The position numbers and the translations under genes were made by a program. A DNA stretch of 39,593 nt from Bradyrhizobium sp. Leo170. GTDB lineage: Bacteria > Pseudomonadota > Alphaproteobacteria > Rhizobiales > Xanthobacteraceae. The notes beneath the pieces are model-generated. The model saw nothing but the letters and a program-made list of their open reading frames with translations. It did not search any database and was not told the origin of the DNA. Shown here piece by piece: positions 33,144 to 39,593 of the stretch. Each line of letters starts with the position of its first letter. Within the stretch, counting starts at the first letter, position 1. The stretch spans positions 1 to 39,593 of the forward strand of contig NZ_PSRR01000037.1 of NCBI RefSeq assembly GCF_004296405.1. Reading direction: 5' to 3'.

Positions 33144-33498
33144 AGTGGTTTTCCTGAATGGTTCGGCCGCCGGCTCGGCTCGGCTGATGCGCTCGGCGGC
33201 CTCGCGGCAGTTTCGGGCTGCAACATACTGATTTGCCCCCGAGATGCCAGCCTTTTGCGGCCGGTTTCGGCAGGTTGCTGACAGGTGTGGCGTCCTCTGG
33301 CGGCTGTCAACCGTGCGAACCGCGAGCCGGAACGTGGTCCAGCCCCGCCATGTGGACAACGCATTCGCCGTCGGGCATCAAGGGGGCGCCGCTTGTCGAT
33401 GGAAATCTAGTGATTTCAATGGTCTTTATCGATTTTCTCAACCTGTTGATGGACAATCCGACGCATCACGTGAAGCGTCCTTTAGCGGGAGCGCAGCC
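33144..33498. other. Divergent intergenic region between efp and epmA
   Basis: Promoters for efp (leftward) and epmA-epmB (rightward) must lie in these 355 bases. I could not find a confident -35/-10 pair for either. The short open frames here lack credible starts. The 100 bases before epmA are AT-richer than their surroundings. Confidence 0.45.
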
Positions 33499-34551
33499 AT
33501 GAGTGGCGTCGACCGCCCGTCGCCCTGGTGGAATCCAGCTCGGCACGCCGACAGAAAGCCGTTTCTCGAGGCGCGCAGCGCCGTGACCAAGGCGGTGCGG
33601 GCCTGGTTCGAGGGGCGAGGATTTTCGGAGGTCGAGACCGGCATCCTGCAGGTTTCGCCCGGCAATGAGACCCATCTGCATGCGCCGCGCACGGAGTTGA
33701 CGCGGGCCGATGGAAGCCGGGTGCCGCGCTACTTGCGGACATCACCCGAGTTCGCCTGCAAGAAGCTGCTCGCCGCAGGCGAAACCAAGATCTTCGAGTT
33801 CGCGCGCGTGTTCCGCGACCGCGAACGCGGTGACCTCCATTTGCCCGAGTTCACCATGCTGGAATGGTACCGCGCCAATGATGACATCGACGCCGTGATA
33901 GCCGATACCCTCCTTGTTATCGCTGAGGCCGCACATGCGACCGGCATCCGGCGCTTCTCGTTCCGCGGCAAGACCGCAGAGGTCGGTGGGGTGCCTGAAC
34001 TGCTGACGGTTGCGTCCGCCTTTGAGCGCTTTGCCGGCATCGATCTTCTGGCCACCATCGTTGACGGCGAGGGTGACCGTGGGGCGCTTGCGGATGCAGC
34101 CCAGGAACGGATACGGATCGCCGAGGATGACACCTGGTCGGATATTTTCAGCAAGGTTCTGGTCGAGCACGTCGAGCCGCATCTTGGGCGGGGGCGCCTG
34201 ACTGTGCTGTCCGACTATCCGATCCCGGAAGCGGCGCTGGCGCGCGCGAAACCGTCCGACCCGCGCATGGCCGAGCGCTTCGAGGTCTATGCTTGCGGCG
34301 TCGAACTCGCTAACGGATTCGGTGAATTGACCGATGCCGCCGAGCAGCGCCGACGTTTCGCCGGGGCCATGGACGAGAAGGAGCGCCGCTATGGCGAGCG
34401 TTACCCACTGGATGAGGATTTTCTCGCCGCCGTCGGCGAGATGCCCGAGGCGAGCGGCGTGGCGCTCGGCTTCGACCGGCTGGTGATGCTGGCAAGCGGC
34501 GCGCTGCGGATCGACCAGGTGGTGTGGACGCCGCCGGCAGGAGAGACATGA
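33499..34551 (+). CDS. epmA: EF-P lysine aminoacylase (EpmA/GenX/PoxA)
   Basis: A 350-residue paralogue of the class II lysyl-tRNA synthetase catalytic core that attaches (R)-beta-lysine to EF-P. It lacks the anticodon-binding domain. Class II motif 2 is visible in IFEFARVFRDRERGDLHLPE and motif 3 in GVALGFDRLVMLASGA. ETHLHAPRTEL and LRTSPEFACKKLLAAG are typical of the EpmA group. Start at the ATG with GGGAG upstream. It overlaps epmB by four bases (ATGA), indicating translational coupling, and is divergent from efp. Confidence 0.95.
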   Translation: MSGVDRPSPWWNPARHADRKPFLEARSAVTKAVRAWFEGRGFSEVETGILQVSPGNETHLHAPRTELTRADGSRVPRYLRTSPEFACKKLLAAGETKIFEFARVFRDRERGDLHLPEFTMLEWYRANDDIDAVIADTLLVIAEAAHATGIRRFSFRGKTAEVGGVPELLTVASAFERFAGIDLLATIVDGEGDRGALADAAQERIRIAEDDTWSDIFSKVLVEHVEPHLGRGRLTVLSDYPIPEAALARAKPSDPRMAERFEVYACGVELANGFGELTDAAEQRRRFAGAMDEKERRYGERYPLDEDFLAAVGEMPEASGVALGFDRLVMLASGALRIDQVVWTPPAGET

Positions 34552-35639
34552 ACCGGATCGACCGAAAGCTGACCGCAACGTTGCGCCAGCCCGCCGAACT
34601 GATCGAGCGCGGCCTTGCGCCAGAGGCAGCACTTGCCGATCTCGAGCAGGTCGCCGCGCGCTATGCGATCGCGGTGACGCCTGATATTGCGGCGCTGATC
34701 GAGCCGGACGATCCCAACGATCCGATCGCGCGGCAGTTCATTCCCGCCGCGGACGAACTCGTGACGCAAGTGGGCGAGAACGCTGATCCGATCGGCGACG
34801 ATGCGCATTCGCCTGTTCCCGGCATCGTGCACCGCTATCCGGACCGGGTGCTGTTCAAGCTCGTCCATGTCTGCGCGGTCTATTGCCGGTTCTGCTTCCG
34901 CCGCGAGATGGTCGGGCCGGGCAAGGCGACCGCGTTGTCGGAGGATGCCTATCGCGACGCGCTTTCCTATACCCGCTCGCGACCGGAGATCTGGGAGGTG
35001 ATCCTGACCGGCGGCGATCCATTGATGCTGTCGCCGCGGCGGCTCGCCGAGATCATGGCCGACATCGCTGCCATCGATCACGTCAAGATCATTCGCCTGC
35101 ACACGCGCGTGCCGGTGGCCGATCCGGCCCGCGTCAGTCCGGAGATGGTCCGCGCGCTGCGTGTGGAGGGCGCCACGACCTGGGTTGCGATCCACGCCAA
35201 TCATCCGCGCGAACTGACGCCCGAAGCGCGCGCCGCCTGCGCGCGGCTGGCGGATGCCGGCATTCCCCTGGTGAGCCAGACCGTGCTGCTCAAGGGCGTC
35301 AACGATGATACCGCCACGTTGGAGGCTTTGATGCGGGCCTTCGTCGAATGCCGGATCAAGCCCTATTACCTGCACCACGGCGATCTTGCGCCCGGCACCG
35401 CGCATCTGCGCACGACCATCGAAGACGGGCAGGAACTGATGCGATCGTTGCGGGGCCGCGTCTCGGGCCTGTGCCAGCCCGATTACGTGCTCGACATTCC
35501 CGGCGGCCATGGCAAGGCGCCGATCGGGCCTCGCTATTTGTCGCAGGACAATCCCTCACAACGTGAAGGAGTTAATGAAACACGCTACCGTGTCGTCGAT
35601 TATTGCGGTGACGTGCATCTCTATCCACCTAAGGTGTGA
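34548..35639 (+). CDS. epmB: EF-P (R)-beta-lysine-forming lysine 2,3-aminomutase
   Basis: A 363-residue radical SAM, PLP-dependent aminomutase (KamA/YjeK family) converting lysine to beta-lysine for EF-P modification. The iron-sulfur motif is VHVCAVYCRFCFRREMVG (Cys109, Cys113, Cys116). GGDPLMLSP binds SAM. The C-terminal DIPGGHGKAPIGP holds the probable PLP lysine. At 363 residues it matches EpmB rather than the longer clostridial KamA. Start ATG overlaps the epmA stop. Confidence 0.94.
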   Translation: MNRIDRKLTATLRQPAELIERGLAPEAALADLEQVAARYAIAVTPDIAALIEPDDPNDPIARQFIPAADELVTQVGENADPIGDDAHSPVPGIVHRYPDRVLFKLVHVCAVYCRFCFRREMVGPGKATALSEDAYRDALSYTRSRPEIWEVILTGGDPLMLSPRRLAEIMADIAAIDHVKIIRLHTRVPVADPARVSPEMVRALRVEGATTWVAIHANHPRELTPEARAACARLADAGIPLVSQTVLLKGVNDDTATLEALMRAFVECRIKPYYLHHGDLAPGTAHLRTTIEDGQELMRSLRGRVSGLCQPDYVLDIPGGHGKAPIGPRYLSQDNPSQREGVNETRYRVVDYCGDVHLYPPKV

Positions 35640-35709
35640 TCGAAGATGCACGAATATCGACGTGCCCGAACGGGCGCGATAGAGTGTGTTGAGAGGCAGG
35701 AGAATCAGG

Positions 35710-35961
35710 ATGCGGAAAACAATCTTGTCGATGGCACTTGTGACCCTGATCGGTGCGCCTGCCTTTGCGCAGGGCGGAACCACGACAGTGCCGAAAACCG
35801 GTCCCGAGACCAGGCCGATTCCGGAAGCGCCGATCGGCCACCGTCAGCCGCGCCGCGGCGAGGTGCCGAGCGAGAACAATATCAACGACCCGAACAATCC
35901 GGTGAACAAGGAAGACGCCGCCCTTGATCGCAAGATCAAGAGCATCTGCAGGGGTTGCTGA
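35710..35961 (+). CDS. Small secreted protein of unknown function
   Basis: An 83-residue protein with a clear signal peptide (MRKTILSMALVTLIGAPAFA, cleavage before QGGTT). The mature 63 residues are polar, Pro/Asn-rich and likely disordered (SENNINDPNNPVNKEDAALD), ending in CRGC, a CxxC pair at the very C-terminus. AGGAG lies seven bases before the ATG, so expression is credible. I do not recognise the family. It is 70 bases after epmB and may be co-transcribed by chance. Confidence 0.75.
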   Translation: MRKTILSMALVTLIGAPAFAQGGTTTVPKTGPETRPIPEAPIGHRQPRRGEVPSENNINDPNNPVNKEDAALDRKIKSICRGC

Positions 35962-35966
35962 GGCGA

Positions 35967-35992
35967 CCGCCGGGCGCTGCGACGCCCAGCGG
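35967..35992. terminator. GC-rich hairpin between convergent genes
   Basis: CCGC-C-GGGCG (35967-35976) pairs with CGCCC-A-GCGG (35983-35992). It lies between the stops of the small secreted protein and the DAHP synthase gene. No T-run on either side, so terminator function is only suggested by position. Confidence 0.4.
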
Positions 35993-36006
35993 CTCGGAGC
36001 AGGCGT

Positions 36007-37092
36007 CTAGGCCAGCCGTTCCCGGACATCGCGGCGCTCTGCCTTGCGGCGTGCCTCGACCGCATCGGCGAGCACGTTGAGCGAGGAGACCGTCGTCTCC
36101 CAATCGATGCAGCCATCGGTGATGCTCTGCCCGTAGGTGAGCGCGACCCCCGGCACAACGTCCTGCCGCCCGGCGACCAGGTTGCTCTCGATCATCGCGC
36201 CCATGATGCGCATCTCGCCGCCGGAAACCTGGCCGGCGATGTCGGCGACGACCAGCGGCTGGTTCTCCGGCTTCTTGTTGCTGTTGGCGTGGCTGGCGTC
36301 GATCATCATACGGTGGTTGACGCCTGAGCGCGCCAGCTCTGCCGCGGCGGCATCGACGCTTGCCGCATCATAGTTCGGCGCGCGGCCGCCGCGCAGGATG
36401 ATGTGGCAGTCCTCGTTGCCGCTGGTCGCCGCGATCGCCGAGCGCCCGCCCTTCGTGACCGCCATGAAATGGTGCGGGTAGGAGGCCGACTTCACGGCGT
36501 CGGCGGCGATACGCACATCGCCGTCGGTACCGTTCTTGAAGCCGACGGGGCAGGACAGCCCGGAGGCAAGCTCACGGTGGATCTGGCTCTCCGTGGTGCG
36601 CGCGCCGATCGCGGCCCAGCTCACGAGATCGGCGATGTATTGCGGCGTCGTCATATCAAGGAATTCGCTGCCGGCGGGCAGGCCGAGATTGTTGACGGCG
36701 GAGAGCACGCTGCGGGCAAGCCGCAGGCCCTTGTTGATGTCGAAACTGCCCTCGAGGTTGGGATCGTTGATCAGCCCCTTCCATCCGACGATGGTGCGCG
36801 GCTTCTCGAAATAGACCCGCATCACGATCTCGAGCCGGTCAGAGAGCTGCTCGCGCAAGGTGGCGAGGCGCTCGGCGTAATCGATGGCCGCTTCGGGATC
36901 GTGGACGGAGCAGGGGCCGACGACGACCAGGAGGCGGTCGTCCTTGCCGTTCAGGATGGCGTGGATGGCGTTGCGCGCCGCCATCACCACCCGCGTCGCC
37001 GTCAAGGTGCGCGGGACCTCGCGCATCACCTCTTCGGGCGTACTGAGCTCTTTCAGTTCTCTAATTCGAAGATCGTCAGTGGTACTCAACAC
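36007..37092 (-). CDS. aroG: 3-deoxy-7-phosphoheptulonate (DAHP) synthase, class I (AroG-type)
   Basis: A 361-residue enzyme condensing phosphoenolpyruvate and erythrose 4-phosphate, the first step of aromatic amino acid synthesis. Class I beta/alpha-barrel markers: LLVVVGPCSVHDPEAAIDYA, MRVYFEKPRTIVGWKGLIND, GLPAGSEFLDMTTPQYI, CPVGFKNGTDGDV, HIILRGGRAPNYD and MIDASHANSNKKP. The N-terminus TTDDLRIRELKEL aligns with E. coli AroG, the segment that contributes to feedback inhibition there. Start is the GTG at 37092, preceded by AAGGAG at six bases; a TTG one codon later is possible. The upstream leader holds an attenuator, so expression probably falls when charged aromatic tRNAs are plentiful. 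Confidence 0.94.
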   Translation of the reverse strand: MLSTTDDLRIRELKELSTPEEVMREVPRTLTATRVVMAARNAIHAILNGKDDRLLVVVGPCSVHDPEAAIDYAERLATLREQLSDRLEIVMRVYFEKPRTIVGWKGLINDPNLEGSFDINKGLRLARSVLSAVNNLGLPAGSEFLDMTTPQYIADLVSWAAIGARTTESQIHRELASGLSCPVGFKNGTDGDVRIAADAVKSASYPHHFMAVTKGGRSAIAATSGNEDCHIILRGGRAPNYDAASVDAAAAELARSGVNHRMMIDASHANSNKKPENQPLVVADIAGQVSGGEMRIMGAMIESNLVAGRQDVVPGVALTYGQSITDGCIDWETTVSSLNVLADAVEARRKAERRDVRERLA

Positions 37093-37128
37093 GGCGGGCT
37101 CCTTTGATTTTTGAACCTGCCGGCCAAC

Positions 37129-37153
37129 AAAAAAGCCGCCAGGTCTGGCGGCT
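37129..37153 (-). terminator. Attenuator terminator hairpin
   Basis: On the minus strand AGCCGCCAG-AC-CTGGCGGCT is followed by a T-run of six (plus-strand A-run 37129-37134). The inverted repeat is perfect over nine bases, of which seven can form once the loop is allowed for. It lies 37 bases before the DAHP synthase start codon, so it can only act as a conditional terminator within the leader. Confidence 0.9.
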
Positions 37154-37178
37154 GTTCGGACGTCTTGCTGCAATTTCA

Positions 37179-37259
37179 CTAAATTGAGCGCGATCCTCCC
37201 GCCGCCAGCGAGCTGTCGTAGCTAAAGTACCAAAAATAGCTGGTGGCGGCGTTGATCAT
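37179..37259 (-). CDS. Aromatic-rich attenuator leader peptide (26 residues)
   Basis: From the ATG at 37259 to a TAG at 37179. Residues 7-14 read SYFWYFSY, with six aromatic residues (three Tyr, two Phe, one Trp) among residues 8-14, which would be very improbable by chance in this GC-rich genome. The remainder (DSSLAAGGSRS) is unremarkable and encodes pairing segment 2. There is no clear ribosome-binding site, and the predicted transcription start falls at the A of the ATG, so translation may be leaderless. Its role would be to sense charged tRNA-Tyr, -Phe and -Trp, not to act as a protein. Confidence 0.82.
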   Translation of the reverse strand: MINAATSYFWYFSYDSSLAAGGSRSI

Positions 37260-37266
37260 GGCTGGC

Positions 37267-37295
37267 TCTATAGCGGATGGATGCGGCCTTGTCAC
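37267..37295 (-). promoter_or_regulatory. Sigma-70-type promoter of the DAHP synthase leader
   Basis: On the minus strand GTGACA (37295-37290, five of six to consensus) and TATAGA (37272-37267) are separated by exactly 17 bases. The ATG of the leader peptide begins eight bases after the -10 element, at the expected transcription start. The -35 element abuts a repeat at 37300. Confidence 0.75.
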
Positions 37296-37299
37296 CTCC

Positions 37300-37401
37300 A
37301 AAGATTCAGTTCTGATTCAATCAGAACCGAATCTTTAGTTTCTTGTTTTGACGCGTTTTCTTCACGCGAACCGGTATCCACTTCGCTCGAAAACGCTCTA
37401 A
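37300..37401. repeat. Composite dispersed repeat, Bradyrhizobium type
   Basis: An inverted repeat with 18-base arms and one mismatch (37300-37336, around GTTCTGATT-C-AATCAGAAC) is followed by a block containing ACGCGTTTTCTTCACGCG, ACCGGTATCCACTTCGCTCG and AAAACGCTCTA. I recognise the whole as a common intergenic element in Bradyrhizobium and relatives. It fills the gap between the hdeD-like stop codon (37403) and the DAHP synthase promoter. A decayed piece (TAGAGCATATCCGGTTCTGA onward, 38022-38054) abuts the PrsW-like gene. Confidence 0.8.
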
Positions 37402-37402
37402 A

Positions 37403-37981
37403 TCACGGGTCGGTGCTGTGGGCGGCGAGCGCCATGCCGATCAGGCTGGCCCCGCCGAACAACAGATTGAGGCCAACCAGGAGCCCAAGCGCCCATTCCG
37501 CCGAGCCGGGCAGTCCGGCGACGATGATGAAGGCGATCAGGATGTCCATCAGTCCCGCGATCAAGAGCCACGACCAGCGCCCGGTCAATTCGCGCCGGTG
37601 CTCCAGCGCATACATGATGGTGGCGACGCCTTCGGCAACGAAATAGGCCCCGACCACGATGGTCAGCGTCAGCACGCCCTGCATCGGCCGCGCCAGCAGG
37701 ATCAGGCCGGCGAGCACGGCGAGCGCCGCCGAGATCAGCGACCACCAGAAGCCCGGCATCTCGCGCGCCCAGTAGGTGACGATCAATCCGCCGATGCCTG
37801 AGATCAGGAACAACCAGCCGAGGAAGATGGTCACGGCGAGGCTCGCGAAGGCCGGCACGATCAACGCGGCGAGGCCAAGAACCGCGAGCAGGATGCCTTC
37901 GAACAGGAAGGCCTTCCAATGCGCCTTCACCGTGGCGTTGACTTCGGACTGCAACTTGTCGAGGTTGTCTGGAAGGGTCAT
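37403..37981 (-). CDS. HdeD family (DUF308) membrane protein
   Basis: A 192-residue inner-membrane protein with six hydrophobic helices after a short polar N-terminus (MTLPDNLDKLQSEVNATVKA). The repeated pattern of paired helices (for example FEGILLAVLGLAALIVP and ILLARPMQGVLTLTIVVGAY) matches the HdeD/DUF308 group. E. coli HdeD is linked to acid resistance at high cell density; the role here is unproved. GGGAG precedes the ATG. Confidence 0.9.
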   Translation of the reverse strand: MTLPDNLDKLQSEVNATVKAHWKAFLFEGILLAVLGLAALIVPAFASLAVTIFLGWLFLISGIGGLIVTYWAREMPGFWWSLISAALAVLAGLILLARPMQGVLTLTIVVGAYFVAEGVATIMYALEHRRELTGRWSWLLIAGLMDILIAFIIVAGLPGSAEWALGLLVGLNLLFGGASLIGMALAAHSTDP

Positions 37982-38051
37982 CGCAGCGCTCCCGGCAGGT
38001 GCCTAATTGCACGAGCGATCCTAGAGCATATCCGGTTCTGATTATATCAGA

Positions 38052-39089
38052 TTAGCCCGGCCCCGGCGCCGACGAAAAGCCCTCCGATGTCGTGCGAATT
38101 CGATTTCGCCCGAAGATGTAGATCGCAGTGGTCGCGATCAGCAGCGCTATGCCGATCACGATGGAGATCGCGGCGAGCGAGACCAGGATCGCTGCCGGAT
38201 TGTGCTCGGGATTGATCAGCCAGCGACGGATCGACGCCAGGACGAAGGCCAGCCCCAGAAAGCCGGCACCGCTGCCGAGGACGAGCACGGCCCACATCCG
38301 CCGCAACTGGCTCAGCCGTTCACGCGCGAGCGCGGTGCGCGGGGCATGATGGCGGCCGACCCGGTAGATCAGGCGGATGGCGAAGCCGATCGAGCTGAAC
38401 CCGATCAGGACGCTCGCCGAGCCCAGGATCATCCGCAGCGTAGAGCCGAGATCGCCACCCCGCTGCAGGGTCAGGAGCGGGAAGTCGAACGCGGCATGCA
38501 GCAGGACCGGGGCGACCAGCACCATGGCCCAGCTCGAAAACCGTGCCCAGGCGCGGTTCTTGCGGTGTGCGCCGAGCGCGGTGCCGGAGCGCGCGATCGC
38601 GACATAGGCGCCGGCGATGATGCCGAGCGCGCCGTGAAACGGCACCGTGAGCACGCTGCGCAGCACGGCGAGCGCGCGCCACATCTCGGCGTGCTGGACC
38701 AGGTAGGCGAGGTTCTCGTAGGCGGCGAAACCGAGCCCTACGGCGGCGCCGTAGACCACCGGGTCCATCGGATCGGCGGAGGCGCGGCGCCGCGACGACA
38801 CGGCGATGATCACCGCGATCTTCACGATCTCCTCAGGGAGAGCGACGCCGAACAGCGAGCGCACCACCAGCGTCATCCAGGGGTTTTCCGGTATCGCCAG
38901 CAATGCGTTGAACGGCGCCCGCACCAGCCCGAGCAGCGAGATGCTGGCCGCGCCAAGCACGAAAGCGAGCCAGACCTGCGCCGGCGGGCCCGGGCGCTCG
39001 TCGGCGGCGATGACGAGCCAGAGCATCAGAAGCGCCGGCGCAATGGCGGCGGCGCCGATGACGGTTGGGAGAGACTCGAGCAATAGCAT
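38052..39089 (-). CDS. PrsW-like intramembrane metalloprotease
   Basis: A 345-residue multi-pass membrane protein. PrsW motifs are in order: LPEEIVK (Glu86, Glu87), AAYENLAYL (Glu125), VPFHGALG (His152) and LLHAAFD (His198, Asp202), the expected metal ligands and catalytic residues of the CPBP-related family. In Bacillus, PrsW cuts an anti-sigma factor (RsiW); the substrate here is unknown and no anti-sigma gene is near. The C-terminal 100 residues add three hydrophobic segments and a basic loop. Start placed at MLLLESLPTV; the frame is open for 97 codons further upstream through non-coding-looking sequence. Confidence 0.87.
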   Translation of the reverse strand: MLLLESLPTVIGAAAIAPALLMLWLVIAADERPGPPAQVWLAFVLGAASISLLGLVRAPFNALLAIPENPWMTLVVRSLFGVALPEEIVKIAVIIAVSSRRRASADPMDPVVYGAAVGLGFAAYENLAYLVQHAEMWRALAVLRSVLTVPFHGALGIIAGAYVAIARSGTALGAHRKNRAWARFSSWAMVLVAPVLLHAAFDFPLLTLQRGGDLGSTLRMILGSASVLIGFSSIGFAIRLIYRVGRHHAPRTALARERLSQLRRMWAVLVLGSGAGFLGLAFVLASIRRWLINPEHNPAAILVSLAAISIVIGIALLIATTAIYIFGRNRIRTTSEGFSSAPGPG

Positions 39090-39268
39090 CTGCGGGTAAT
39101 CAAAACCGGGTACGACTAACGAAAATGGCCACAAAGCCGGCGCTTGGCAAGGCAACGTAACCGCTTTGCGATGGGTTCGGCGCGCCACATTCACGGCTTT
39201 TTGTCGCATTGCACGGTCGGTCATTCCCGGTGTCCCGGCCCCGAGCCGGGATCCTGCAGTCCGTAGCC

Positions 39269-39386
39269 CGTAGGATGGGTAGAGCGCAGCGTGCCCACCA
39301 ATCAAGCACTCCGCTCGCGATGGTGGGCATGCTTCCGCTGGAGTCCGTTTAAGCGACCGTGCGTGAAGTCGCTTGCCCACCCTACG
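39269..39386. repeat. Dispersed CGTAGGATGGGT...CCACCCTACG repeat
   Basis: Outer arms CGTAGGATGGGT (39269) and CCCACCCTACG (to 39386) are an imperfect inverted repeat. Internal GTGCCCACCA and TGGTGGGCATGC form a second nested pair. I recognise the block CGTAGGGTGGGCAAAGCGC and its variants from Bradyrhizobium and Rhodopseudomonas intergenic DNA. Confidence 0.75.
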
Positions 39387-39409
39387 AGTCCCTCGCGCCT
39401 TGCACCGCT

Positions 39410-39517
39410 GTCATCGTCCGCGAAGGCGGACGATCCAGTATTCCAGAGGCGGCGGTGCTTGAGCCGAGAGGCTGCCGGATACTGGATGCCCCGCCTTCGC
39501 GGGGCATGACGGTGGAG
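39410..39517. repeat. Second copy of the 3226-3335 repeat
   Basis: Same block order as 3226-3335: TCATCGTCCG, a CGTCCG/CGGACG hairpin, GATCCAGTATT-CAGAGGC, GAGAGGCTG, ATACTGGATGCCCCG and a closing CGGGGC hairpin. The two copies are in the same orientation, about 36 kb apart. Confidence 0.8.
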
Positions 39518-39593
39518 TATGGTAAGGGACATGAGTCCGTATTCTCGCGGCGCGATGCGTCCGAGGTTTGCTTCACTTTCCACCCTCCTCGAT

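Larger units (their letters stand above)
37129..37259 (-). promoter_or_regulatory. Ribosome-mediated transcription attenuator of the DAHP synthase gene
   Basis: Four pairing segments in order on the minus strand. Segment 1, GCCGCCACCAGC (37250-37239), lies just before the aromatic codons. Segment 2, CTGGCGGC (37208-37201), lies late in the leader frame. Segment 3, AGCCGCCAG (37153-37145), and segment 4, CTGGCGGCT (37142-37134), form the terminator. Segment 2 matches segment 3 over eight bases, an antiterminator, and segment 1 can pair with segment 2 over about nine to ten bases with one mismatch. A ribosome stalled on the Tyr/Phe/Trp codons would cover segment 1 and free segment 2 to pair with 3, letting transcription continue. 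This logic is inferred from the pairing pattern and known trp/phe attenuators. Confidence 0.85.
37093..37402. other. Leader and upstream region of the DAHP synthase gene
   Basis: This 310-base stretch holds the attenuator (37129-37259), its promoter (37267-37295) and a composite dispersed repeat (37300-37401), each listed separately. Between terminator and start codon is a 36-base spacer with the ribosome-binding site. Confidence 0.8.
39090..39593. other. Repeat-rich intergenic region at the right edge
   Basis: 504 bases without a credible gene. It contains two dispersed repeats (39269-39386, 39410-39517). A short CCCGGTGTCCCGGCCCCGAGCCGGG stretch near 39227-39250 (quoted in part: CCCGGCC) looks like a truncated member of another family. 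The final 75 bases may begin an upstream region of the next gene. Confidence 0.55.

Noticed and set aside
33144..33359. A 72-residue N-terminal extension of EF-P.
   Set aside because: EF-P begins [10 protein letters not shown] throughout the family and the TTG at 33143 has a good ribosome-binding site; upstream residues look like translated intergenic DNA.
33233..33502. An 89-codon plus-strand frame before epmA.
   Set aside because: No ribosome-binding site and no protein pattern; it overlaps the divergent promoter region.
37093..37179. A longer DAHP synthase starting at a GTG overlapping the leader-peptide stop (TAGTG).
   Set aside because: The 29 extra codons would run through the terminator hairpin and match nothing in AroG; AAGGAG lies at the right distance from the GTG at 37092.

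Overview
The window looks like a chromosomal core region of a high-GC alphaproteobacterium of the order Hyphomicrobiales (Rhizobiales), most likely Bradyrhizobium or a close relative in the Nitrobacteraceae. The basis is GC-rich codon use, an Omp25/31-like porin family typical of this group, class I PHA synthase, the alaC-hom-glpX-recJ neighbourhood, and many intergenic palindromic repeats of kinds I recognise from Bradyrhizobium genomes. The genus is inference; no rRNA or tRNA gene is visible. There is no CRISPR array, insertion sequence or prophage.

Layout. 1-9.2 kb: a DEAD-box RNA helicase running off the left edge, a secreted caspase-like protein, an FAD monooxygenase convergent with an SDR, an outer-membrane beta-barrel protein with its own terminator, topoisomerase IV subunit B, and a small heme-copper-oxidase-like membrane protein. 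9.3-15.8 kb: a DedA protein, a Tat-exported metallo-beta-lactamase-fold hydrolase, a PaiB-like FMN protein overlapping argC, an orphan ABC substrate-binding protein next to a 2-oxoglutarate/Fe(II)-type oxygenase, and a MAPEG protein. 15.9-27.3 kb: phaC, a small lipoprotein, alaC, hom, glpX, a haloacid dehalogenase, a soluble chemoreceptor-like protein with its sensor domain at the C-terminus, recJ and another SDR. 27.4-32.5 kb: a lytic transglycosylase, a MarR regulator divergent from an AhpD-like protein plus cupin with a perfect palindrome between them, a DUF805 protein, and an M23 peptidase gene interrupted by a one-base frameshift. 32.6-35.6 kb: the EF-P set, efp facing epmA-epmB. 35.7-39.6 kb: a small secreted protein, a DAHP synthase gene, an HdeD-like membrane protein, a PrsW-like protease, and a repeat-rich right edge.

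The most interesting structure is the leader of the DAHP synthase gene (37129-37295, minus strand). It holds a good promoter, a 26-codon reading frame that begins about where transcription should start and carries six aromatic codons in a seven-codon stretch (Tyr, Phe, Trp), then a rho-independent terminator. The arms of that terminator can pair alternatively with a segment inside the leader frame. This is the full set of parts for ribosome-mediated attenuation of the first step of aromatic amino acid synthesis. Second-rank items are the MarR operator module, the frameshifted M23 gene, the reversed-order chemoreceptor, and the orphan substrate-binding protein/oxygenase pair.

Most operons are short. 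Genes that probably work together are epmA/epmB/efp (lysylation of EF-P), alaC/hom/glpX (amino acid and central carbon metabolism), and marR/ahpD-like/cupin (a probable small stress response).
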